Below are positions 9,423 to 17,716 of a stretch of 64,000 nucleotides of DNA, piece after piece (the first letter of the stretch is position 1; each line of letters opens with the position of its first letter). Source of the stretch: Aureitalea sp. L0-47 (GTDB taxonomy: Bacteria; Bacteroidota; Bacteroidia; Flavobacteriales; Flavobacteriaceae); contig NZ_JAFMTQ010000009.1 in assembly GCF_026126405.1 (NCBI RefSeq), positions 1 to 64,000 of the forward strand, read 5' to 3'. The position numbers were made by a program, and so were the translations under genes. The notes below the pieces were generated by a model, which worked only from the letters and a program-made list of their open reading frames with translations, was not told where the DNA came from and did no database searches.

Positions 9423-9866
9423 ATGAAATCAATATTAGACCAGGATGCATTCAATGAGATCAGGGACCGCGTGAATCGCCTGGAAGAAAATTCCGAACGG
9501 CAATGGGGAAAGATGAGCCCGGCGCAAATGGCAAAACACTGCCAGTATCCCTTGCGCATTATGCTAGGCCACGATCACTATAACCTAAAACCCAATTGGC
9601 TGGTGAACCTATTGTTTAAGAAGTCCATGTACAACGACAAACTGTGGCGAAAGAACCTGCCAACGGTGAAGCGCTTCAAACAGCTTGAAGAGGCCAATTT
9701 CTCAAAAGAAATTTCAAAACTTCAAACGCTTATCGATGAAATCGGAGCCGAGAGAAATAAAGAAAGCTGGGGCGACCACCCTGCCTTTGGGAAAATGACC
9801 AACGAGCAATGGGGTAAGATGCAGTACAAACACCTCGATCACCATTTGAGACAATTTGGATTGTAG
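9423..9866 (+). CDS. DUF1569 / DinB-like small protein
   Basis: A 147-aa helical protein. The WGKMSPAQMAKHCQYPL stretch near residue 29 and the closing HPAFGKMTNEQWGKMQYKHLDHHLRQF are the two histidine-containing blocks of the DUF1569 family, which adopts the DinB four-helix fold with a possible metal site. Its biochemical role is not established. It is divergent from radC across roughly 155 bp and followed by the PaiB-like gene in the same direction after 48 bp. Confidence 0.75.
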   Translation: MKSILDQDAFNEIRDRVNRLEENSERQWGKMSPAQMAKHCQYPLRIMLGHDHYNLKPNWLVNLLFKKSMYNDKLWRKNLPTVKRFKQLEEANFSKEISKLQTLIDEIGAERNKESWGDHPAFGKMTNEQWGKMQYKHLDHHLRQFGL

Positions 9867-9914
9867 GCGAGCAGCTTTTTTCTTATTTGAAATCTGTTAT
9901 TTAAATTTTAAAGA

Positions 9915-10520
9915 GTGTATCCACCTCCACATCATCAATCCCAGGACCGTGAGAAAATGATCGCGGTTATGAAGGCATTCCCTTTTGCAACTCTTGTAAC
10001 TGCCAGAGATGTTGAGCCCTTCATTACACATATCCCGATCATCTACAACGACAATTCCGGCCGACTCGTAGCACATATAGACGCCATGAATCCGCAGGTA
10101 GCGACACTTACCAATGGAAGTATGGCGACTGTCGTATTTAGGGGACCGGATTGTTATATCTCACCATCGGTCTACTCCACGGAACAGCTACCCACCTGGA
10201 ACTATATAATTGTACATATTAAGGGCAAAGTACATCCTATTGAAGAGCCTGATGCCGTAAAGCAAACCATGATCGATATGACGGCTTTCCTGGAGGGTGA
10301 CAATCCTAAATTTATTCTGAAAAAGGACAATCCAAAAATGGATCGCCTGGTGAATTACATAAAAGCTTTTGAGATCGAGATCTCCAAATGGGAAGGGAAA
10401 TTCAAGCTATCGCAGGACAAGAATCCTGAAGATTTTGAATTGGCTAAAGCCCAGCTTTTAAAACAATCGAAACGAGATTGCAACCAATTTATCAAATCGA
10501 TATATGAGCGGGGATTATAA
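9915..10520 (+). CDS. PaiB-like FMN-binding negative transcriptional regulator family protein
   Basis: A 201-aa protein of the PaiB/FMN-binding split-barrel family. The start is GTG at 9915, giving MYPPPHHQSQDREKM, which matches the family's short MYxPxHxx opening. Typical blocks are FATLVTARDVEPFITHIPI near residue 24 and the C-terminal EGKFKLSQDKNPED, where the KFKLSQN-type motif is characteristic. In Bacillus PaiB affects sporulation and degradative-enzyme gene expression; here a flavin-binding role is the safer inference. The stop overlaps the convergent mpl gene by 6 bp. Confidence 0.8.
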   Translation: MYPPPHHQSQDREKMIAVMKAFPFATLVTARDVEPFITHIPIIYNDNSGRLVAHIDAMNPQVATLTNGSMATVVFRGPDCYISPSVYSTEQLPTWNYIIVHIKGKVHPIEEPDAVKQTMIDMTAFLEGDNPKFILKKDNPKMDRLVNYIKAFEIEISKWEGKFKLSQDKNPEDFELAKAQLLKQSKRDCNQFIKSIYERGL

Positions 10521-11867
10521 CAATCCCTTAACCTCCTCAAAATCCAACCCCCCATAATTGCCACTACTCATAAGCAGCAGAGAAGCATTCTCCATGGTTT
10601 GGGAGAATAGATATTCCTTAAATTCAGAAGGCTCTATAAATATTACCAGGTCGTCTCTTTGGAAGGCTTCCGCGATCTGATCTGCTGAAATGGGATCAAG
10701 CTTTTTGATCTCCACCGCATGAGGCGAATAGAAGACCACGGCCGTATCTGCCGCATCCAGGGCTCCTTTGTATTCTTTGAGGAATTCAGGATTCAGGCTG
10801 CTGTACGTATGTAATTCCAGGCAAGCCAATAAACGGCGGTCCGGGTACTGGTTTTTTACAGCTTTGGTTGTTGCTTTCACTTTACTTGGTGAATGTGCAA
10901 AATCTTTAAAGGCAACTGCTGTAGCGGTTTCCGCAAGTTTCTCCAGTCGCTTACTGGCCCCTTTGAAGGAAGCGATGGCTTCGTAGAAGTCATCGGCATC
11001 TACACCCATTAACTGACAAATCCAACGGGCTCCTTCAAGGTTATTCAGATTGTGCTTTCCGAAGACCTCCACCGGCATAGGCCCTTCGGGAGTTTCCAAC
11101 AGGGTGGTGCCCGCTTCAACAGTATACACAGGAGTTTCATAAGGATATTTCTTGATGGGGTTTACACTTTCCTCCACTACCCGCTTTACTTCCGGATCTT
11201 CTTCGTTGTAGATCATGGCTCCGCCATTAGTTACCTGGTCTACAAAAATGCTGAATTGCTCCACATAATTCTCGTAGGTAGGAAAGACATTGATATGGTC
11301 CCAGGCAATACCGCTAATGAGTGCGATATTTGGTTTATACAGATGGAATTTGGGTCGGCGGTCTATGGGAGAAGAAAGGTACTCATCTCCTTCCAGCACC
11401 ATGAAATCGGCATCTTCGGTTAGCTTTACCATGGTATCGAAACCCTCAAGCTGCGCCCCTACCATATAGTCCACATCCCGGTCGTGATAGTGCATCACGT
11501 GGAGTATCATGGAAGTAATGGTGGTCTTGCCATGCGACCCCCCTATAACTACACGGGTTTTGTCTTTGGATTGTTCGTAGAGGAATTCCGGATAGGAATA
11601 AATGGTGAGCCCTAATTCTTTGGCCCTGGCGAGTTCGGGGTTGTCCGGCTTGGCGTGCATCCCAAGAATTACCGCGTCCAGTTCATCGCTCAGTTTTTCG
11701 GGAAACCAGCCAAATTCGGCAGGTAGTAAGCCCTTTGCTTCCAGCCTGCTTTTGGAGGGATCGAATATGGTATCGTCACTCCCGGTGACCTCGTATCCCT
11801 TGTTGTGAAGCGCGAGTGCCAGGTTGTGCATGGCACTTCCACCTATCGCTATGAAATGAATTCGCAT
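10515..11867 (-). CDS. mpl: UDP-N-acetylmuramate:L-alanyl-gamma-D-glutamyl-meso-DAP ligase (Mpl)
   Basis: A 450-aa Mur ligase used in peptidoglycan recycling; it attaches the recovered tripeptide to UDP-MurNAc in the cytoplasm with ATP. The N-terminal Rossmann region opens IHFIAIGGSAMHNLALAL, the ATP-binding P-loop is GGSHGKTT at 109-116, and later blocks (LEGDEYLSSPIDRRPKF, ISGIAWDHINVFPT, KDFAHSPSKV) separate Mpl from MurC. The length matches the family. It is convergent with the PaiB-like gene. Upstream of it a large intergenic hairpin separates it from the TPR gene. Confidence 0.92.
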   Translation of the reverse strand: MRIHFIAIGGSAMHNLALALHNKGYEVTGSDDTIFDPSKSRLEAKGLLPAEFGWFPEKLSDELDAVILGMHAKPDNPELARAKELGLTIYSYPEFLYEQSKDKTRVVIGGSHGKTTITSMILHVMHYHDRDVDYMVGAQLEGFDTMVKLTEDADFMVLEGDEYLSSPIDRRPKFHLYKPNIALISGIAWDHINVFPTYENYVEQFSIFVDQVTNGGAMIYNEEDPEVKRVVEESVNPIKKYPYETPVYTVEAGTTLLETPEGPMPVEVFGKHNLNNLEGARWICQLMGVDADDFYEAIASFKGASKRLEKLAETATAVAFKDFAHSPSKVKATTKAVKNQYPDRRLLACLELHTYSSLNPEFLKEYKGALDAADTAVVFYSPHAVEIKKLDPISADQIAEAFQRDDLVIFIEPSEFKEYLFSQTMENASLLLMSSGNYGGLDFEEVKGLL

Positions 11868-11964
11868 ATCAATACTAAAGTTTATTCAAAGGTACGAATT
11901 AGGTCTGCAACAGGGATAGCGGCAAATAGCTTTTACGAAGTAAAACTATGGCCAATAGCCCGGC

Positions 11965-12017
11965 CCCCTGTAGTGCCGAGGAGTAGAGCGAAGCTCACTA
12001 CACGACTTCTACAGGGG
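11965..12017. repeat. Nested intergenic hairpin containing GAGCGAAGCTCA
   Basis: Outer arms CCCCTGTAG (11965-11973) and CTACAGGGG (12009-12017) pair perfectly. Inside, GTAGTG pairs with CACTAC, and GAGC-GAA-GCTC forms a further small hairpin. It lies between the TPR stop (12033) and the mpl start (11867), both minus-strand, so it could end TPR transcription, though no T tract follows on the minus strand. The same 12-mer GAGCGAAGCTCA recurs in the tandem repeats at 63321-63633, suggesting a dispersed repeat family. Confidence 0.6.
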
Positions 12018-12032
12018 AGGTTGCCCAAAAGA

Positions 12033-12986
12033 TTAAAGTGATAAAATGTGTTGTTTTTCCTGACGTGCCTCTTTGAAATCGGGACGATCTTTTAAGGCCT
12101 TATTGATCCATTTGAGTGCCCTATCCTTATCCCCTGTGTTTTTGTAGATCTGTGCGAGGCGAAAATAAGCCCAATCCTTAGGTACACCATCACGAACCGA
12201 GTAGTTCTGAATGTATTCCACTAAGCATTTGATCCCGGTTTCCGGACTAAGATTATATTGGGCTGAGATCTTACCGATCTGGTAATTCAGGCTGTTTCGT
12301 TTGTGTTTTTTCAGGGAAACCGCAGCGTTGGCCATGGCCTCTCTGGGCTGATTATTCTTTTCGTACAAATTGGTAAGTTTCTCGTAGGTGTGCGGAGAAC
12401 CTCCAATTTCGATGGCCTTTTTGTAATATTTCTCTGCATCTGCGGGACGCTCATTGTATTCGGCGATATATCCGTGGGCCAGGTATCCGTCCACCGGCGA
12501 AATGATTTTGAGCTCATCGGCGTATTTCATGGCCTTCTTTTCACTACCTCCTATGATACCCGGTAATTGCATATAGAGTTCTACTAATGCCCATCGAACT
12601 TCAATATGGTTAGGATCGAGTGTAGCGGCCCGATTGAGATGTTCCTTGATGTCACCAATATATCCCAACGCCTTTAGTTTATTTGATTCCTGGGCTTTCA
12701 TACCAAGTACACCTCCGTATTTGAAATTGTAATCGGGATTATCGGGATTTTCCTCCACCAGCGATTCGTAATACGAAATTGCAGCATCCCAATCCTTCGC
12801 AGTACCCGCAATATCACCCAGGTATTCTCGAGTTTTGTCATGGCCCGGGTTTTCTTTTAAATATTTCTGAAAAAGGGGTTTTGCTTTCGAAAATTGTTCA
12901 TTACTGAAGTATTCCACAGCCTGATCAAAGGACGACTGAGCCCATATTAGGGACGGAAACAGGAGCAATAGCAACAATTTCTTCAT
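12033..12986 (-). CDS. Exported tetratricopeptide-repeat protein
   Basis: A 317-aa protein with signal peptide MKKLLLLLLFPSLIWAQ followed by TPR units across the whole mature chain, for example SFDQAVEYFSNEQFSKAKPLF, then DWDAAISYYESLVEENPDNP and WAYFRLAQIYKNTGDKDRAL. TPR arrays form helical scaffolds for protein binding; in the periplasm of Bacteroidota they often accompany envelope biogenesis. No catalytic domain is present. It is monocistronic in appearance, with gaps on both sides. Confidence 0.8.
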   Translation of the reverse strand: MKKLLLLLLFPSLIWAQSSFDQAVEYFSNEQFSKAKPLFQKYLKENPGHDKTREYLGDIAGTAKDWDAAISYYESLVEENPDNPDYNFKYGGVLGMKAQESNKLKALGYIGDIKEHLNRAATLDPNHIEVRWALVELYMQLPGIIGGSEKKAMKYADELKIISPVDGYLAHGYIAEYNERPADAEKYYKKAIEIGGSPHTYEKLTNLYEKNNQPREAMANAAVSLKKHKRNSLNYQIGKISAQYNLSPETGIKCLVEYIQNYSVRDGVPKDWAYFRLAQIYKNTGDKDRALKWINKALKDRPDFKEARQEKQHILSL

Positions 12987-13031
12987 AGCGTAGGTTTATA
13001 TGCAAAGATATAGAACTAAAATTTTTTCTGA

Positions 13032-13553
13032 TTATTTCTTTTTTGGTGGGTATTTTTTCAGAATTTTCGATATAACTCCTTGATAATAAGATACTTTCTT
13101 GCCCGGAGAAGCCGATTTTTTCAAATTTCCTTCTGCTTTTGCCTGCCATACCAGATCGTCCTTCACCACATCTACCAGGTCGAAAGTAAGTAACTGGTTG
13201 ATCTGTGCACTCCCAATGGGAATACCACCGCTAACACCTCCACCAACATTTCGGCCACCACCGCCTATACCAATACCAATGGTACTTCTCGAATTAGAAA
13301 GTGTCTCTTCGGCAAAAAAATTAACGTATAGTTGAGGTGTATCACTTTTGATAAACCCCTTTTGCTGAAGTAAACTGTCTGTGATTCGCATAATACGCTT
13401 TTCGTCCAGCTGGTTAAGGCCAGATTCACGATCGGGGTAGAAATTATAGGTAGTATAGGTAGAAAAGTCTGTCTCCTCGTTGTAATCAACACCCACATAG
13501 GCGCCGCAGGAGAGCAACATGGAAAGTCCCAGAATAGCAAATAGAAGCTTCAC
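13032..13553 (-). CDS. DUF4136 lipoprotein
   Basis: A 173-aa protein with lipobox LLSC (Cys near residue 16). The opening of the mature chain (VDYNEETDFSTYTTYNFYPD) and the later DLVWQAKAEG block are characteristic of DUF4136 envelope lipoproteins. A glycine-rich loop (GIGIGGGGRNVGGGVSGG) interrupts the middle, as in several flavobacterial members. Function is unknown; localisation is predicted to be the outer membrane, facing the periplasm. It is encoded downstream of obgE on the same strand, about 100 bp away. Confidence 0.75.
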   Translation of the reverse strand: MKLLFAILGLSMLLSCGAYVGVDYNEETDFSTYTTYNFYPDRESGLNQLDEKRIMRITDSLLQQKGFIKSDTPQLYVNFFAEETLSNSRSTIGIGIGGGGRNVGGGVSGGIPIGSAQINQLLTFDLVDVVKDDLVWQAKAEGNLKKSASPGKKVSYYQGVISKILKKYPPKKK

Positions 13554-13650
13554 AGGCTAATTTTTATTTAAAGATACTGAAAAAACCGTGCGGCGATTTG
13601 GGTTTAGTTATTCTTTAACGATTTCGCTTCGACGACAAAACTATTCAAGA

Positions 13651-14661
13651 TTAAACCTCTGAAGTATTCAACATCTCCCACAACTTGTCCTTTAACTCCT
13701 GCAGTCCCTGCTGGGCAACAGATGAAATGAATAGATAAGGTATCCCTTCGAAATCCCTGTCCAGCTCTTCATTCATCTCGGTTTTTAGTTCCTCGTCGAG
13801 CATGTCGCTCTTGGAAATGGCTACCAGTCTTTCTTTGTCCAGGAGTTCAGGGTTGTAGCGACGTAATTCATCTACCAGTATGTCGTATTGCTTCCTGATG
13901 TCGTCTGCATCTGCAGGAATAAGGAAAAGCAAGGTAGAATTACGTTCAATATGTCTTAGGAAATAGTGTCCTAGACCCTTCCCTTCCGCAGCCCCTTCAA
14001 TGATCCCGGGAATGTCGGCCATCACAAAGGTCTGATAATCCCTGTATTCAACGATACCCAGATTTGGCTTGAGTGTAGTAAATTCGTAGTTGGCGATCTT
14101 GGGCTTGGCAGCGGTAAGCACCGAGAGTAAAGTGGATTTACCCGCATTTGGGAATCCGACCAGTCCTACATCGGCCAGTACTTTCATTTCGAGGGTGAAA
14201 TTGCCTTCCTCTCCTTCCAGACCAGGCTGCGCATAACGAGGGGTTTGCCGGGTTGCACTCTTAAAATGGGCATTACCTCTTCCTCCCTTTCCACCGTGGG
14301 CAATAATCAATTCGTCCCCGTGTTCCATCAATTCCTGAAGTAACTCCCCCGTATCCGTATTCTTTACAGCCGTGCCCAGTGGAACTTCGATATAAACATC
14401 CTCCCCGTTTGCCCCGGTACTGGTTTGTTTACCTCCGGCCATTCCGTGGCCAGCATTATAATGCCGCTTGAATTTCAGGTGGTATAGCGTCCACCTGTTC
14501 TTATTTGCCTTTAGGATAATGTGGCCTCCACGTCCTCCATCACCACCGTCGGGTCCTCCTTTAGGCACGAATTTCTCCCGTCGAAGGTGCGTACTCCCCT
14601 TCCCTCCCTTTCCGGAAGTCACATGGATCTTTACATAATCGACAAAATTGCCTTCAGTCAT
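13651..14661 (-). CDS. obgE: Obg/CgtA GTPase
   Basis: A 336-aa essential GTPase involved in 50S ribosome maturation and stress signalling. The N-terminal Obg glycine-rich fold spans about residues 1-158 ([28 protein letters not shown]). The G domain follows: G1 GFPNAGKST at 169-177, G3 DIPGIIEG near 216, and G4 as SKSD near 284. No C-terminal OCT extension is present, as is usual in this phylum. An 8-bp microsatellite of about 100 bp lies immediately before the start codon and could affect expression. Confidence 0.95.
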   Translation of the reverse strand: MTEGNFVDYVKIHVTSGKGGKGSTHLRREKFVPKGGPDGGDGGRGGHIILKANKNRWTLYHLKFKRHYNAGHGMAGGKQTSTGANGEDVYIEVPLGTAVKNTDTGELLQELMEHGDELIIAHGGKGGRGNAHFKSATRQTPRYAQPGLEGEEGNFTLEMKVLADVGLVGFPNAGKSTLLSVLTAAKPKIANYEFTTLKPNLGIVEYRDYQTFVMADIPGIIEGAAEGKGLGHYFLRHIERNSTLLFLIPADADDIRKQYDILVDELRRYNPELLDKERLVAISKSDMLDEELKTEMNEELDRDFEGIPYLFISSVAQQGLQELKDKLWEMLNTSEV

Positions 14662-14670
14662 AAGGGGAAT

Positions 14671-14770
14671 GTTAGTATGTTAGTATGTTGGTATGTTGGT
14701 ATGTTGGTATGTTGGTATGTTGGTATTTTGGTATTTTGGTATGTTGGTATTTTGGTATTCTGGATTGTTA
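14671..14770. repeat. 8-bp microsatellite (GTATGTTG-type), about 12 units
   Basis: Consecutive 8-base units read TTAGTATG, TTGGTATG or TTGGTATT on the plus strand, with the last units diverging. The array starts 10 bp upstream of the obgE ATG (minus strand) and lies between obgE and adk. Because 8 is not a multiple of 3, the plus-strand open frame across it is an artefact of low complexity. Confidence 0.9.
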
Positions 14771-14873
14771 GAATCTTAATAGTTGCATTCTTTACCTAAC
14801 ACTGAACAAATTGAGTTCTCGTTTCTCGGTTGTCAGTTGTCGGATCTTGGATCTTGATTCTAAACTCTTGACT

Positions 14874-15980
14874 CTACAATCTATCAAACACTGTACTCAA
14901 TCGTTCGGTGATCTCTTCGATGGACCCAACGCCGTCCACTCCGTGGTATTTGTCCTGTGCCTGATAATAGCTCTTCAGAATATCTGTTTTACGATAGTAT
15001 TCGGCGATTCGTTCGCGGATTACCTCTTCATTCGCGTCATCTGCACGTCCGCTGGACTTACCGCGATCCAGAAGTCGGCCAACCAATACTTCATCATCAA
15101 CTTCCAAGGCAACCATGGCATTGATCTGGCTACCTTTTTCATCCATCAATTTGGAAAGTGCTTCAGCCTGTGCTTCTGTCCTTGGAAACCCATCGAAAAT
15201 AAAGCCATTTGCATCCGGGTTCTTTTCAACTTCAGCGTTGAGCATTTCAATCGTAACCTCATCTGGTACAAGGTGGCCCTTGTCCATAAAGCTCTTCGCT
15301 AAAGCTCCCAGTTCCGTTTCATTCTTGATATTATAGCGAAACACATCCCCCGTTGAGATGTGAACTAATTGATATTTTTCCTTCAGAACTTCTGCCTGGG
15401 TACCTTTTCCTGCGCCCGGAGGGCCAAATAGTACGATGTTTTTCATTCTTTTGATTTTGAATCTATAATTTTTATTGAACCACGCCATATGAACCGGCGT
15501 CTCTAATTGATTTTCCGATATAAATATTTTATTCTCCTGTCTTCCTTCATTGACAAAGCCAAATTTCTCATAGAAGGCTACATTCTTCAGGTTTTGTTCC
15601 CTGGTAAACAATTCAACCCTGAGAATCTCTTGCCTATCTTGTTCTATGATTCTCAAGAACTTTCCCAGTAATTTGTTTCCAACACCTTGACCCTGATGAT
15701 CGGGATGAACCACAATGGTCAAGTCGGTGAACAGATGCTGAAACGCGTAGACATCGGGGCTATACGCATGAATTTCTCCGATAATCTCATCACCTGTACT
15801 CGCCACCAGTGACAACCCACGGAGCAGTGATTTATTTATCATTTCCTGAATAAAATCACCGGTAATCTCATCCTCGTGACGAATAATCCCATTTTCTTGA
15901 TCGGCCACATCCTGATAAAGTTTCAGGATTGTCGAGGCATCTATCAATTGGGTTTCTTCAATGTGAATTTCGTCTATCAT
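14874..15980 (-). CDS. adk: GNAT acetyltransferase-adenylate kinase in-frame fusion
   Basis: A single 368-aa frame. Residues 1 to about 168 are a GNAT N-acetyltransferase domain (acetyl-CoA motif HPDHQGQGVGNKL at 92-104, then NVAFYEKFGF at 133-142). Residues 179-368 are a complete adenylate kinase (P-loop GPPGAGKGTQ, HISTGDVFR, FDGFPRT, short-lid DRGKSSGRADD), which interconverts AMP, ADP and ATP. The adk part begins with Met179 (ATG at 15446) after a basic linker, so internal initiation could also give free Adk of normal length. It lies between obgE and purK. In related genomes, as I recall, hpt sits at this position and can itself be fused to adk; here a GNAT domain stands there instead. 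Confidence 0.85.
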   Translation of the reverse strand: MIDEIHIEETQLIDASTILKLYQDVADQENGIIRHEDEITGDFIQEMINKSLLRGLSLVASTGDEIIGEIHAYSPDVYAFQHLFTDLTIVVHPDHQGQGVGNKLLGKFLRIIEQDRQEILRVELFTREQNLKNVAFYEKFGFVNEGRQENKIFISENQLETPVHMAWFNKNYRFKIKRMKNIVLFGPPGAGKGTQAEVLKEKYQLVHISTGDVFRYNIKNETELGALAKSFMDKGHLVPDEVTIEMLNAEVEKNPDANGFIFDGFPRTEAQAEALSKLMDEKGSQINAMVALEVDDEVLVGRLLDRGKSSGRADDANEEVIRERIAEYYRKTDILKSYYQAQDKYHGVDGVGSIEEITERLSTVFDRL

Positions 15981-16031
15981 GTTACCGGGTGTCTTTTAGA
16001 GCTGCAAAGATAAGAATTGCAAAGAAGATTG

Positions 16032-16039
16032 TACCTTTG
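16032..16039 (+). promoter_or_regulatory. Exact Bacteroidota -7 element before purK
   Basis: TACCTTTG matches TAnnTTTG. It ends only 4 bases before the purK ATG (16044), which would place the transcription start at or near the AUG and imply a leaderless or near-leaderless mRNA. No convincing -33 TTTG is seen 19-21 bp upstream. Confidence 0.5.
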
Positions 16040-16043
16040 CAGC

Positions 16044-17201
16044 ATGGCGAATTATTTCTCTTCTGACTTCACACTCGGAATATTGGGCGGCGGCCAGCTC
16101 GGAAAAATGCTGCTCTACGAAACCCGTAAATACGACATAAAAACTAAAGTACTGGACCCCAGTGCCGAAGCACCCTGCCGCATCGCTTGCGACACCTTCG
16201 TACAAGGACCACTTATGGATTTCGATACTGTGTATTCCTTCGGAAAGGACGTGGATGTCCTCACTATTGAGATAGAAGGGGTAAACATTGAGGCCATTGA
16301 AAAGTTGGAGGCTGAAGGAAAAGTGGTCTATCCAGCTCCTAAAACCCTCAGAAACATTCAGGACAAGGGGATTCAAAAACAATTTTACCAAAGCCACAAT
16401 ATCCCAACTGCACCTTTTGCATTATACAACTCCCTGGATGAATTAAAATCGGCTATTTCCGAAGAAAAAGTAACCCTGCCCTTTGTGTGGAAAAGCTGCA
16501 AAGGAGGCTACGATGGCAGAGGTGTAAGCATTATTAGAAAAATCGAAGATCTGAACGGGCTTGCTGACGGACAATGCATAGCCGAAACGCTTATTCCTTT
16601 CAAGAACGAACTTGCGGTGATCGTTGCCAGGAATCCTTCCGGTGAGGTGGTGACCTACCCCGTTGTGGAGATGGAGTTCCACCCTGAAGCCAACCAGGTG
16701 GAATACGTTATCTGCCCGGCACGAATCGCCGAGAATGTTGCAAGAAAAGCACGTGAAGTGGCCGAACGGGTCTCAAACGCATTCGAGCATGTTGGATTAC
16801 TTGCCGTTGAAATGTTCCAGACCGAAAGCGATGAGATACTGGTAAATGAAGTGGCTCCTAGACCACACAATAGTGGCCATTACAGCATAGAAGCCAGTTA
16901 TACCAATCAGTTTGAGCAACACCTGCGTGCTGTTCTAGACCTTCCGCTGGGCAAAACAGACAGCAAAGTTGGTGGGATAATGGTAAATTTGGTGGGAGCA
17001 GAAGGCTATACCGGCGATGTTGTTTACGAAAATATCGAGCAGATCATGGCCATGGACGGTGTTACACCGCATATTTACGGCAAGAAACAAACCCGACCCT
17101 TCCGGAAGATGGGACATGTAACTATCGTGAATCGGGACATAGCCGTAGCCAGGGAAATCGCGGAAAAAGTTAAGAATTCGATCAAAGTGATCAGTAAATA
17201 A
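16044..17201 (+). CDS. purK: 5-(carboxyamino)imidazole ribonucleotide synthase (PurK)
   Basis: A 385-aa ATP-grasp enzyme converting AIR, ATP and bicarbonate to N5-CAIR in purine synthesis. It opens with the nucleotide-binding GILGGGQLGKML, and carries the ATP-grasp blocks FVWKSCKGGYDGRGV and MFQTESDEILVNEVAPRPHNSGH. The ATG at 16044 is chosen over the TTG at 16017, whose extra residues overlap the promoter. purE follows after 6 bp, so the two consecutive enzymes are one operon, divergent from the GNAT-adk gene across 63 bp. Confidence 0.95.
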   Translation: MANYFSSDFTLGILGGGQLGKMLLYETRKYDIKTKVLDPSAEAPCRIACDTFVQGPLMDFDTVYSFGKDVDVLTIEIEGVNIEAIEKLEAEGKVVYPAPKTLRNIQDKGIQKQFYQSHNIPTAPFALYNSLDELKSAISEEKVTLPFVWKSCKGGYDGRGVSIIRKIEDLNGLADGQCIAETLIPFKNELAVIVARNPSGEVVTYPVVEMEFHPEANQVEYVICPARIAENVARKAREVAERVSNAFEHVGLLAVEMFQTESDEILVNEVAPRPHNSGHYSIEASYTNQFEQHLRAVLDLPLGKTDSKVGGIMVNLVGAEGYTGDVVYENIEQIMAMDGVTPHIYGKKQTRPFRKMGHVTIVNRDIAVAREIAEKVKNSIKVISK

Positions 17202-17207
17202 AACAAA

Positions 17208-17693
17208 ATGGGAAAAGTAGGAATCATAATGGGAAGTACCAGCGACCTGCCTGTGATGCAGGATGCCGTTGAAGTTTTAAAGGGTTTCGATATTGAAGTT
17301 GAAATAGATATTGTTTCGGCCCACCGCACGCCGGATAAACTTTTCGATTACGGTAAAAATGCTCATGAAAGAGGGATTTCTGTTATTATCGCCGGAGCCG
17401 GAGGCGCAGCCCACCTGCCGGGAATGATCGCCTCACTTTCTCCCCTACCTGTGATAGGGGTACCGGTGAAATCCAGTAATTCCATAGATGGCTGGGACTC
17501 CATTCTTTCAATACTACAAATGCCCGGCGGTGTACCAGTAGCAACCGTAGCATTGAATGGTGCTAAAAATGCGGGGATCCTGGCAGCGCAGATACTGGGC
17601 TCGGCAGACAAATGTGTCCTCGACAAGGTTCTTGCCTACAAAGAAGGACTTAAGCTAAAGGTAGAAGAAGGCGCAAAAAAATTGAAAGAGTAA
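17208..17693 (+). CDS. purE: 5-(carboxyamino)imidazole ribonucleotide mutase (PurE, class I)
   Basis: A 161-aa enzyme that rearranges N5-CAIR to CAIR. Family blocks: MGSTSDLPVM near residue 8, SAHRTPDKL near 42, the GAGGAAHLPGM glycine loop near 66 and PGGVPVATVA near 105. Size and motifs are standard for class I PurE. It is the second gene of the purK-purE operon and is followed by the M3 peptidase gene after 23 bp on the same strand. Confidence 0.96.
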   Translation: MGKVGIIMGSTSDLPVMQDAVEVLKGFDIEVEIDIVSAHRTPDKLFDYGKNAHERGISVIIAGAGGAAHLPGMIASLSPLPVIGVPVKSSNSIDGWDSILSILQMPGGVPVATVALNGAKNAGILAAQILGSADKCVLDKVLAYKEGLKLKVEEGAKKLKE

Positions 17694-17716
17694 GTAAACT
17701 TTGACAGTCGAACTTA

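Noticed and set aside
9268-9450. Longer radC start
   Set aside because: The extension overlaps the divergent DUF1569 gene and lacks RadC family similarity; the ATG at 9267 gives the usual opening.
14521-14799. Plus-strand open frame with repeated LVCWYVG units
   Set aside because: It is antisense to obgE and continues through the 8-bp microsatellite; the repetitive peptide is produced by low-complexity DNA, with no start context or homologue.
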